DNA from: BJGN01 sp041159865
GTDB taxonomy: Bacteria > Bacteroidota > Bacteroidia > Chitinophagales > Saprospiraceae
Assembly (NCBI GenBank): GCA_041159865.1
Contig: JBEAXK010000063.1
Span: forward strand, 3,377 to 67,376
Direction of reading: 5' to 3'
DNA: 64,000 nucleotides
Below, piece by piece: positions 25,521 through 32,825 of the stretch. A program made the position numbers and the translations under genes. The stretch's first letter is position 1. Every line of letters begins with the position of its first letter. Under the pieces are notes generated by a model. That model did not search any database. It saw nothing but the letters and a program-made list of their open reading frames with translations, and was not told the DNA's origin.

Positions 25521-27962
25521 CTATTTTAATCCTGGAACTGCTATTAATTCTCCATTTACCTCTTTGACAACATACGCATCTTTAAATCCTGCCAGTCTAA
25601 TCTCATTTAAGATTTGTCTGACATTATTTTCAGTAAAATCTCCTATAACTTTAGCCGTAATATTGTTAGGTTTTTTATAATCCTTAATGGTTCCCAGATG
25701 GTTTATTTTATTGGCTTCAAAAAACCGGGTATCTCTTAAGGCAACAAGCTGAATTTTATATTTTACAGATGAATCAAAAGGAACGTTTGGTTCATCTTTT
25801 TTAGGTTTTGTGACCACTGGTTGATTACTTGGTGGAGTAACGGTTGTGGGAGGCTTTGGAGTAATAGTCTCTTTAGATTTTTCTATTTCCACCATTTCCA
25901 CAGGAACTAAATTTGTAAAACCAGGTCCATTTGTTTCCTCCACAATAAAAGCTTGTGGATAACCATTCTGCTTAACTCTCTCTAACGCTTGTAATACTTC
26001 TTGTTGCGTTTTGAATACACCCATACGAATTTTAACCTGATTATCTTCTCTTTTAACATAGATGTCGGCTATACTCCACAGATCACTAAATTGATTGGCA
26101 GGAGGTGTTGATGTTAAAGCAACAATCTGAATTGATAAACCCTTATTTAAATCTGCATTTCCTTCCTTAATTAAAACGTTACCATTTTCTTTAGATAAAA
26201 AACTTTCCCCTAATATGGTTCTGTCTCTTCCGTCTGAAGTAGTTTTAACAATCTTAGAAAAATTAGTATATTCTGATTTGATAAAAGATAGTTTATAGGT
26301 TGAATTAGGTCTTAAAGCAAATTCAAATACCCCATTTGAACTACTCAGACTGTTCATTTTCAAATTACTAGCTAAATTTTCAATAACAACCTCGACATCG
26401 GGTATAGGTCGTTTTGTCTTAATATCAAAAACCTGTCCAAGATATATTTCTTCCAACCGTATAATGGGTATGGTAATCTCTTCTGCTTCGAGATTTGATT
26501 GATTTAACAGTACTGATTTAGTTGAAAAGCCTTCTTTTGAAAAGATTAAAGTACAAGGAACATTCAAATTTTCATTTAATGTAAATAGACCTAATATATT
26601 CGTTAGCATGGCTGGTTTATCAGGAGACTGGCAATTACCCCACTCTATTTTTACATCTGAAACGGGCATGCCATCTAGGGCATTGATTAATTTAAGTAAA
26701 ATTCCTGAAGATTTCTTTTTGAAGGTATATATATCTTCAGCACCTAATCCACCAGACCTGTTGCTTGTGAAATAACCATTATTTCCAATCGATAAATAAT
26801 CAAATTCATCAAACGGAGAATTCAGTGGAAGTCCAGGATTTGAAATATCTGACCACTCATTATTTTCTTTAAGAGAAACACTGAATATATCGTATCCACC
26901 AAATCCAGGATGCCAGTTGGATGAAAAATACAAGGTTTTGCCTTGTAAAAATGGACTGATTTCATCTCCTTGAGAATTAATCTTCGGACCTAAATTAATA
27001 GGTTCTGTCCAATTAGAACCTTCTCTGTACATGACATATAAATCCATTCCACCATAACCACCTTCCATATTTCCTGAAAAATAAAGCGCATTTCCATCTT
27101 TAGAAAAAAAAGGATATCCAAACTGAGACAAACCCTGACTCAGAGAAAGAGCCATTTCATTTATGGAATAATTTGAATTATCGAACGTGTAATTTCCCCA
27201 TTTAAGTTTAGAGCTAAATCCTGATTCTGGAATTAACCTAATACTTTTCTTTACATTCATTTGTGAAAAAGCGATAAAGGATTGATCCTTTGAAAAAGAA
27301 AAATGTGCTAATGAATGATTAACACCTTGAAAAAGAATTGGTTGAGGCGTAGATATTGATTGAGATGGAAGGTAATCTATCTGAAAATTCTGAATTTTAG
27401 CATTCCTAAGTGAAGAAAATATGATTTTTCCATGGGTATAAACGGGTGAAAAATCTGCGTCCTTTGAATTAAAACTAGCTATAGAAACATTAAATTCATC
27501 AGATTTACTGCCATTTCTTAGGGCCCAGTCACATGAATTAACAAAATGATCTCCAATGGTTTGATTAATCTGGCTATATTTTATAAACTGATTTTTTGCT
27601 TCCCTATAATTCCCGACCGATCTTAAGGACTGGCCATAATACAAATAATAAGAGGGAGGTAAATTTCGCTCATTGGAAATACTGTTAAAAATTACGTTTG
27701 CTTCATAAATTTTATTGCAGCGCCAAAAACATTCACCTAATTTCACAACCACTTCAAGGTCTTTATCTTTTTTCTTAAGCGCCTCAGAATAATATTTATG
27801 TGCCTCAGCATAAGATTTTGAATTATAAAATTCATTTCCCTTCTGAACTAAACTTTTATAACTTTGAGCAACCCCATTATTGGGGGTGATTTGAAAAATA
27901 ATAAAGCAAATAATAGTTAATACTAATACGGGTGCATTTATTATTTTATTTTTAACCTTCAT
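25521..27962 (-). CDS. PorE-like TPR/beta-propeller/CRD protein with two C-terminal SPOR domains
   Basis: An 813-residue exported protein (hydrophobic signal about 12-33). Order of parts: TPR repeats (about 37-150, GNEFYNSKSYAEAHKYYSEALK); PD40-type propeller (about 180-420, with YPFFSKDGNALYFSGNMEGG, GKTLYFSSNWHPGFGGYDIF and GYFTSNRSGGLGAEDIYTF); a carboxypeptidase-regulatory-like region (about 425-600); a SPOR-like domain (about 615-690, IQIVALTSTPPANQFSDL); a Pro/Thr/Lys linker; and a second SPOR-like domain (about 735-813, YKIQLVALRDTRFFEAN). TPR-propeller-CRD is the layout of T9SS component PorE, but PorE ends in an OmpA domain. SPOR domains bind glycan strands lacking stem peptides. A periplasmic anchoring role is inferred. 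Confidence 0.78.
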   Translation of the reverse strand: MKVKNKIINAPVLVLTIICFIIFQITPNNGVAQSYKSLVQKGNEFYNSKSYAEAHKYYSEALKKKDKDLEVVVKLGECFWRCNKIYEANVIFNSISNERNLPPSYYLYYGQSLRSVGNYREAKNQFIKYSQINQTIGDHFVNSCDWALRNGSKSDEFNVSIASFNSKDADFSPVYTHGKIIFSSLRNAKIQNFQIDYLPSQSISTPQPILFQGVNHSLAHFSFSKDQSFIAFSQMNVKKSIRLIPESGFSSKLKWGNYTFDNSNYSINEMALSLSQGLSQFGYPFFSKDGNALYFSGNMEGGYGGMDLYVMYREGSNWTEPINLGPKINSQGDEISPFLQGKTLYFSSNWHPGFGGYDIFSVSLKENNEWSDISNPGLPLNSPFDEFDYLSIGNNGYFTSNRSGGLGAEDIYTFKKKSSGILLKLINALDGMPVSDVKIEWGNCQSPDKPAMLTNILGLFTLNENLNVPCTLIFSKEGFSTKSVLLNQSNLEAEEITIPIIRLEEIYLGQVFDIKTKRPIPDVEVVIENLASNLKMNSLSSSNGVFEFALRPNSTYKLSFIKSEYTNFSKIVKTTSDGRDRTILGESFLSKENGNVLIKEGNADLNKGLSIQIVALTSTPPANQFSDLWSIADIYVKREDNQVKIRMGVFKTQQEVLQALERVKQNGYPQAFIVEETNGPGFTNLVPVEMVEIEKSKETITPKPPTTVTPPSNQPVVTKPKKDEPNVPFDSSVKYKIQLVALRDTRFFEANKINHLGTIKDYKKPNNITAKVIGDFTENNVRQILNEIRLAGFKDAYVVKEVNGELIAVPGLK

Positions 27963-27995
27963 TATAATATATTTTAAATAAATTAAGCATTTAGA

Positions 27996-28829
27996 ATGAA
28001 AACTGTTTCAAAAATAATCATTTATCCGATAAAATCATTAAATGGTATTTCTGTTCCTTTAGCAAAATTAACCTCCCTTGGATTTAAGAACGACAGAAAA
28101 TTCATGTTAGTGGATGTGAAAGAGAATAAAATGATTACGCTGAGAGAATTTCCAGATTTATATCAGATAAAATTAAGCTTTATTGAGGAAGATATTATTT
28201 GTTTAGAAAATGAAAAAAACAAACAAAAACATTTGTTTATAAAGCTATCGGAAATCGAATCTGATTCAGAAATCAGGAAAGTTAAAATTTGGGATGATTT
28301 AGCAGAAGTTCAGTCTTGGAATGAAGAAGCAAATGATTGGTTTTCTGAATCATTAGGTATAGAATGTCAATTGGTTAGAATGTCACCAAGTTATTTTAGA
28401 CAAGTTGACAAAAGATATGCCTCTATTGGACAGGGCGTTTTATTTTCCGATGGATTTCCATACTTAATATGCACAGAATCATCATTAGAATTATTAAACA
28501 ATGAGTTAGAAAAAAAAGTTTCCATTTTTCATTTCAGACCTAATATTGTCCTTAAAGGCACTATTGCAAATGAAGAATTTGACTGGGATTATTTAGAAAT
28601 AAATGGTTTTAAATTTAATTCTTTTAAACCTTGTGCACGTTGCCAGGTAATTAGTATTGATCCTGAAAACCAAGTTATTAATGAAGAAATTCTACCTTTA
28701 ATGGCAAAAAAGTATCAAAGAGATCATAAAATTATTTTTGGATTAAACACATGTTGGGATAAAGAAACAGGTGATGCTGAACTCCATGTTGGTGACTCAT
28801 TTCAGACCTTTAAAAAAATAAATCAATAA
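27996..28829 (+). CDS. MOSC domain protein (mARC-like)
   Basis: A 277-residue protein with the MOSC N-terminal beta-barrel (KIIIYPIKSLNGISVPLAKL, near 6-25, with LGFKNDRKFMLVD) and a C-terminal MOSC domain. The probable molybdenum ligand Cys is in FKPCARCQVIS, near 208-218. Related proteins (YcbX, mARC) use molybdenum cofactor to reduce N-hydroxylated compounds with a redox partner. No ferredoxin domain is fused here, so a separate partner would be needed. The gene is divergent from the PorE-like gene by 33 bases and overlaps the convergent UbiA gene by 20 bases. Confidence 0.88.
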   Translation: MKTVSKIIIYPIKSLNGISVPLAKLTSLGFKNDRKFMLVDVKENKMITLREFPDLYQIKLSFIEEDIICLENEKNKQKHLFIKLSEIESDSEIRKVKIWDDLAEVQSWNEEANDWFSESLGIECQLVRMSPSYFRQVDKRYASIGQGVLFSDGFPYLICTESSLELLNNELEKKVSIFHFRPNIVLKGTIANEEFDWDYLEINGFKFNSFKPCARCQVISIDPENQVINEEILPLMAKKYQRDHKIIFGLNTCWDKETGDAELHVGDSFQTFKKINQ

Positions 28830-29676
28830 TAATCAAAGACCCCAACAAAATACTCGCAAGCCCGTTAGACTCAAAAAAGGCTTGATTGATTTTGGTTAAA
28901 TCTTTAATTTTTACTAAGAAATGTTGTCTAATAAGTAGGATAATAAAAAATGAAAAGGCAAGCCAAGACAAAATCCCCACTTCTGGATAATACTTATCCA
29001 TATTGAATATTCCCATTAGAAGAAAATTCGCCGACAGGAAATGTGAAATTCTTGAAATAAGAATTGCTTTTTCAACGCCAAACCGTGCAGGGATAGATTT
29101 TAATTTAAAAGAAATATCAAAAATTGCATCTTGAAGGGCATATATTATATCGAAACCTCCAACCCAGAAAAATACACTAACGCCTAGAATAAGAGATAAA
29201 AAATTGAATTCTCCACTAATTGAAAGGTATGCTCCAATAGGAGCTAAAGCTAAGCCGAGTCCTAATATATAATGACATAGCCAGGTAAATCTTTTGGTAT
29301 AGCTATAACCTAAAACGACCAATAAGGCTAAAGGTGATAAATAAAAACATAAATCATTTATGAAAAAAGTAACCAAAATAAATCCAATAACATTGAATAT
29401 GACAAAACTTAGGGCTGCCTTAGAAGAAATTTTACCTGCTGGAATTTCTCTGTCTTTTGTTCTGGGATTATTTGCATCTATATTTCTATCTATGTAACGA
29501 TTAAAGGCCATAGCAGCACTTCTCGCAAAAATCATAGCCAAAAGAACGTAAATAAATTTTAATGAAAAATCAATAGGTTGATATTTAATGAAAGCCAGAT
29601 AAAAACCGATTAAAGCAAATGGCAACGCAAAAATGGTATGACTAAATTTAATCAAAGATAAATATAGGTTCAGCAT
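28810..29676 (-). CDS. UbiA-family polyprenyltransferase (menaquinone pathway candidate)
   Basis: A 288-residue polytopic prenyltransferase started at the ATG at 29674-29676; a GTG eight codons earlier lies inside the terminator of the upstream gene and is rejected. The two Asp-rich motifs are NRYIDRNIDANNPRTKDRE (near 62-80) and, in the second half, DIIYALQDAIFD. It joins a prenyl chain to an aromatic acceptor in the membrane. Because mqnD in this window shows the futalosine route, the prenylation step of that route (MqnP) is the likely role; a haem- or 4-hydroxybenzoate-type function cannot be excluded. Confidence 0.85.
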   Translation of the reverse strand: MLNLYLSLIKFSHTIFALPFALIGFYLAFIKYQPIDFSLKFIYVLLAMIFARSAAMAFNRYIDRNIDANNPRTKDREIPAGKISSKAALSFVIFNVIGFILVTFFINDLCFYLSPLALLVVLGYSYTKRFTWLCHYILGLGLALAPIGAYLSISGEFNFLSLILGVSVFFWVGGFDIIYALQDAIFDISFKLKSIPARFGVEKAILISRISHFLSANFLLMGIFNMDKYYPEVGILSWLAFSFFIILLIRQHFLVKIKDLTKINQAFFESNGLASILLGSLIIIDLFF

Positions 29677-29681
29677 AATAT

Positions 29682-29714
29682 AAAAAAAGGGAACCCCCAC
29701 TGGAAGTTCCCTTT
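29682..29714 (-). terminator. intrinsic terminator after the DUF1573 gene
   Basis: AAAGGGAAC (29686-29694) and GTTCCCTTT (29706-29714) form a 9-bp stem with an 11-base loop. On the minus strand the stem runs into a T-tract (the A run at 29682-29688 on the plus strand), 16 bases after the DUF1573 stop. The UbiA gene starts just beyond it. Confidence 0.85.
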
Positions 29715-29730
29715 GTTATTTTAAATTTTA

Positions 29731-30243
29731 TTAATTTCCTTGAGGAGCAGCACCTGAAACGTCACCTTCCAGATAAAGGAATGATTCAGGCGGATTAGTA
29801 TTAGCCACAATAGTAACTCTTTTACTTTGCGCACCACTCTTTCCATTACTATCAAAAACAACTTTAATTTCACCTGATTTACCTGGAGCAATAGGTTCTT
29901 TTGGCCACTCTGGAACCGTACATCCACAGCTACTGCTGGCATTTGTAATAATCAATGGTTCTTTTCCAGTATTCTTAATTTTGAAATTGTGCTGAACTTT
30001 TTCACCTGCTGTTACTGTTCCAAAATTAAATCTTTCCTCCGAGAAAGTAACCGTAGTAGTAGGACCACTGGGTGTTTCTGAAGGCATAGCGGTTGGATCA
30101 GTTGCTGTTGCAGATGTTGTGTTTGCCTGAGGATTTAAACTATCACGGGCCGCATCTCTTACATCGCCTTTTGAATCACAGCTAACTAAGAAAGTTGATG
30201 CAACGAATAACATCAAGAAAAAACTATTTTTGTTCATATTCAT
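29731..30243 (-). CDS. DUF1573 lipoprotein
   Basis: A 170-residue lipoprotein (signal ending FLVSC, Cys22) with a low-complexity Thr/Ala/Pro linker, then a DUF1573 domain. That domain is an Ig-like beta-sandwich with the typical FNFGTVTAGEKVQHNFKIKN, ITNASSSCGCTVPEWPKEPI and GKSGEIKVVFDSNGKSG. The CGC motif is strongly conserved in the family, whose function is unknown. The gene has its own promoter-like box upstream (30276-30283) and a strong terminator downstream, so it is probably a single-gene transcript. Confidence 0.93.
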   Translation of the reverse strand: MNMNKNSFFLMLFVASTFLVSCDSKGDVRDAARDSLNPQANTTSATATDPTAMPSETPSGPTTTVTFSEERFNFGTVTAGEKVQHNFKIKNTGKEPLIITNASSSCGCTVPEWPKEPIAPGKSGEIKVVFDSNGKSGAQSKRVTIVANTNPPESFLYLEGDVSGAAPQGN

Positions 30244-30275
30244 TTTTTAAAATTTGAGAAAACTAAAATGATTTG

Positions 30276-30283
30276 CAAAAATA
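30276..30283 (-). promoter_or_regulatory. -7 box of the DUF1573 gene
   Basis: Minus-strand TATTTTTG matches TAnnTTTG exactly, 32 bases before the ATG at 30243. A matching -33 TTTG is not clear. Confidence 0.55.
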
Positions 30284-30343
30284 GGCACAATAATTAAATA
30301 TTATAAGATGTAAACTGATTTTTTTGTTAACAAGCCGTTAATT

Positions 30344-31996
30344 TTATTTTTTCATGGCAGATAAAAAGTTGTTTACATCTAATGCATTTAAACAATATTC
30401 CTTCAATAATTTACCCTTCCTTGCCATATTGACCCCATGATTAATATCCATAATTCCATTCATCGAATGAGCATCGGGATTTATGGAGATAAATACATTT
30501 TTTTCCATCGCATAAGGAATCCAACACCAGTCTAGATCCAGTCTGCGTGGATTTGCATTTAACTCAATCGCAACTTTATTGGCACTACATGCATCAATTA
30601 TTTTCTTCATATTCAAAGGATAACCTGGCCTCGATAATAATAATCTGCCTGTTGGATGCCCTAATACATGGGTGAAAGGGTTTTCTATTGCCTTTATCAA
30701 TCTTTTCATGGCTCTTTCTTCATCCATTTTCAGAACACTATGAACAGAAGCGATAATCACTTCGAAAGTACAAAGTATATCTTCATCATAATCCAATTCA
30801 CCAGACGATAAAATATCACATTCAATACCTTTCAATATCCGAAAGCCATCATTTTTTTTATTTAGGGATTCAATTTCAAGATGTTGCTTTTGAATATTGT
30901 CCCATTTCAAACCATTTGCATAAAATGCAGCTTGTGAATGATCTGTCATAACAAGGTAGGAAAATCCTGCTTTTTCTGAAAAGTTTGCCATTTCTTCAAT
31001 AGAATGAGAACCATCACTATATCGAGAATGAGCGTGTACAACTCCTTTAATATCAGTTAGTTGAATTAAATTATTTAATAAATTTTCATCGGACAAATCT
31101 GAAAGCTTATATTCTCTTAACTCTGGGGGGATAAATTCCGTTTTGAGAAGATTAAATATTTCCTTTTCACTGACAAATTCGGGAGAGTCATCCGATAATA
31201 AATTAAAAGGAATACTTTCTACAAAAAGCGAATTACCTGTAAAAACTATTAATTTATTACCAAATTTTGTCTTCTCAGAAAAATAAATTTTTAGTTTAAA
31301 GGATGATTTCCAGTAAGCTTCGATTTGATTAGTATTTTCTTTTATAATTGAAAATTCAGAAAATTGATTCCATTGTATATCCTGATAAAACCCATCCACT
31401 ATAAATTCAATCTTATCAGAAAAAGGAATTTTTCTTCTTATATCCCCTATAGGTTCAATGGTTACATTTGGATAAACAGAACTAAAAAAGGTTAAAAATT
31501 CATCCGCCACTTTTTGTAAATCTGGTAAAAGAAACAAATTTTGATGAGCAAGTAAAAAATGAACTTGTTTTAGCAACTCATCCTGAGATTTCTGCCCGAA
31601 ACCTTTTAAAGAAAGTAATCTGTTTTCCTGAATAGCATAGAGTAATTCACCAGGAGTTTCTATACCAAGTTCTGCCCAAAGTTGTTTAATTTTCTTTGGA
31701 CCAAATCCTTTTATTTTAAGTAATTCAAGAATTCCAGAGGGTGTAATTTCTATTAATTGATTTAAAGCGGGTAATTCACCTGTCTGTAAAATTGTTGAAA
31801 TTTGAGCTGCAATAGATTTTCCAATTCCTTTTATTGAAGCCATTTCAGAGGCAGGCATGTCAGATAAAGTCTGATCAATATTTTTAATATTCTGATAAAC
31901 AAATTGATAGGAGCGAATGCGAAATGGGTCTCCATCATGTAATTCCATCAGATTTGCTAGAAGCTGGAATGTCTGAGCAATTTCTTTGTTAGTCAT
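30344..31996 (-). CDS. PolX-type HhH/PHP protein with altered polymerase active site
   Basis: A 550-residue protein with PolX architecture: N-terminal helix-hairpin-helix repeats (KGIGKSIAAQI 56-66, KGFGPKKIKQL 96-106, KGFGQKSQDEL 131-141), a Pol-beta-like middle (about 155-310), and a C-terminal PHP domain. The PHP metal ligands look intact: HAHSRYSDGS (321-330), MTDHS (350-354), GIECDIL, SVHS, LGHPTGR and NPDAHS, consistent with 3'-5' exonuclease or AP-endonuclease activity. In the polymerase palm the family pattern GS/DLRR...GDIDIL is reduced to GDIRRKIPFSDKIEFI (184-199), so the paired catalytic Asp residues appear lost. A repair nuclease is more likely than a polymerase. Divergent from the FKBP gene. 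Confidence 0.85.
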   Translation of the reverse strand: MTNKEIAQTFQLLANLMELHDGDPFRIRSYQFVYQNIKNIDQTLSDMPASEMASIKGIGKSIAAQISTILQTGELPALNQLIEITPSGILELLKIKGFGPKKIKQLWAELGIETPGELLYAIQENRLLSLKGFGQKSQDELLKQVHFLLAHQNLFLLPDLQKVADEFLTFFSSVYPNVTIEPIGDIRRKIPFSDKIEFIVDGFYQDIQWNQFSEFSIIKENTNQIEAYWKSSFKLKIYFSEKTKFGNKLIVFTGNSLFVESIPFNLLSDDSPEFVSEKEIFNLLKTEFIPPELREYKLSDLSDENLLNNLIQLTDIKGVVHAHSRYSDGSHSIEEMANFSEKAGFSYLVMTDHSQAAFYANGLKWDNIQKQHLEIESLNKKNDGFRILKGIECDILSSGELDYDEDILCTFEVIIASVHSVLKMDEERAMKRLIKAIENPFTHVLGHPTGRLLLSRPGYPLNMKKIIDACSANKVAIELNANPRRLDLDWCWIPYAMEKNVFISINPDAHSMNGIMDINHGVNMARKGKLLKEYCLNALDVNNFLSAMKK

Positions 31997-32014
31997 AAAA
32001 TTTATTTACTTTTG
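31985..32014 (+). promoter_or_regulatory. textbook Bacteroidota promoter of the FKBP lipoprotein gene
   Basis: TTTG (31985-31988), an 18-base spacer, then TACTTTTG (32007-32014), an exact TAnnTTTG box 12 bases before the ATG at 32027. It begins inside the first codons of the divergent PolX-type gene. It shows that a TTG at 32012, within the box, is not the start codon. Confidence 0.8.
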
Positions 32015-32026
32015 CAAAAAAAATAT

Positions 32027-32482
32027 ATGAAACAATTAGGATTTTTATTCATTTTGGGCTTGATTTTTTCTTCTTGCACAAAAGAAGCAGTAGATCAAGA
32101 CATGGTAGATCAGGAAGTAATTACCACTTACTTGACCTCAAAAAATTTAACAATGACCAAAGATCCAAGTGGTATACATTACAATATTATTACACCTGGA
32201 ACTGGAAACAACCCATCACCAACGGCAACAGTTGAAGTAAAATATAAAGGTACCTTAATAGATGGAACAGTTTTCGATCAAACAGCTACGGGTAAAACAG
32301 CTACCTTTCAACTTACCAGTTTAATTTCAGGATGGAGAATAGCCATCCCATTGTTAAAAAAGGGTGGTAAAGGAACCTTTATAATACCATCGAACCTTGG
32401 TTACGGACCTTTTGGTTCGGGGGGAATTCCTGGAAAAAGCGTCCTTATTTTTGAAATTGAACTTTTAGCTTTTTCCAATTAA
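32027..32482 (+). CDS. FKBP-type peptidyl-prolyl isomerase, lipoprotein
   Basis: A 151-residue lipoprotein (signal ending IFSSC, Cys17) with one FKBP domain in the C-terminal two thirds: VEVKYKGTLIDGTVFDQTA, SLISGWRIAIPLLKKGGKGTFIIPSNLGYG and VLIFEIELLAF. It speeds proline isomerisation and assists folding outside the cytoplasm. The start is fixed by the overlapping promoter. Its stop abuts the stop of the convergent DUF3467 gene with no gap. Confidence 0.92.
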   Translation: MKQLGFLFILGLIFSSCTKEAVDQDMVDQEVITTYLTSKNLTMTKDPSGIHYNIITPGTGNNPSPTATVEVKYKGTLIDGTVFDQTATGKTATFQLTSLISGWRIAIPLLKKGGKGTFIIPSNLGYGPFGSGGIPGKSVLIFEIELLAFSN

Positions 32483-32818
32483 TCAAGCTTCTCCTCTGGT
32501 TGTAAAGTGCATTGGCGGAACATAGTTATTAGCATTTGGATCCACGATTTCACCAAATTGGGCTTCATACCTTTTAATATTATCCGCCATTGCACCTAAT
32601 AGTCTTTTAGCATGTTGAGGAGTCAGGATTATTCTTGATTTTACCTTTGCCTTTGGAACGTTTGGAACCAAAAGAATAAAATCCACCACAAATTCAGCAT
32701 TACTATGAGAAATAACTGCTAAATTAGAATAGATTCCCTCAGCAATTTCTTCAGATAATTCAATATTCATTGAATTTTCCATTTCCTGCATATCCAGGTT
32801 TTCGTTTGATTTCGCCAT
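32483..32818 (-). CDS. DUF3467 protein
   Basis: A 111-residue soluble protein whose core, EGIYSNLAVISHSNAEFVVDFILLVPN and SRIILTPQHAKRLLGAMADNI, is the DUF3467 family typical of Bacteroidota and some archaea. Function is unknown; the length and lack of signal suggest a small cytoplasmic protein. It follows topA by 7 bases and is probably co-transcribed with it. Confidence 0.88.
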   Translation of the reverse strand: MAKSNENLDMQEMENSMNIELSEEIAEGIYSNLAVISHSNAEFVVDFILLVPNVPKAKVKSRIILTPQHAKRLLGAMADNIKRYEAQFGEIVDPNANNYVPPMHFTTRGEA

Positions 32819-32825
32819 CGATTAA

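Noticed and set aside
29677..29700. A GTG start for the UbiA gene at 29698-29700
   Set aside because: It lies inside the hairpin and T-tract of the upstream gene's terminator, and the ATG at 29676 gives the usual N-terminus.
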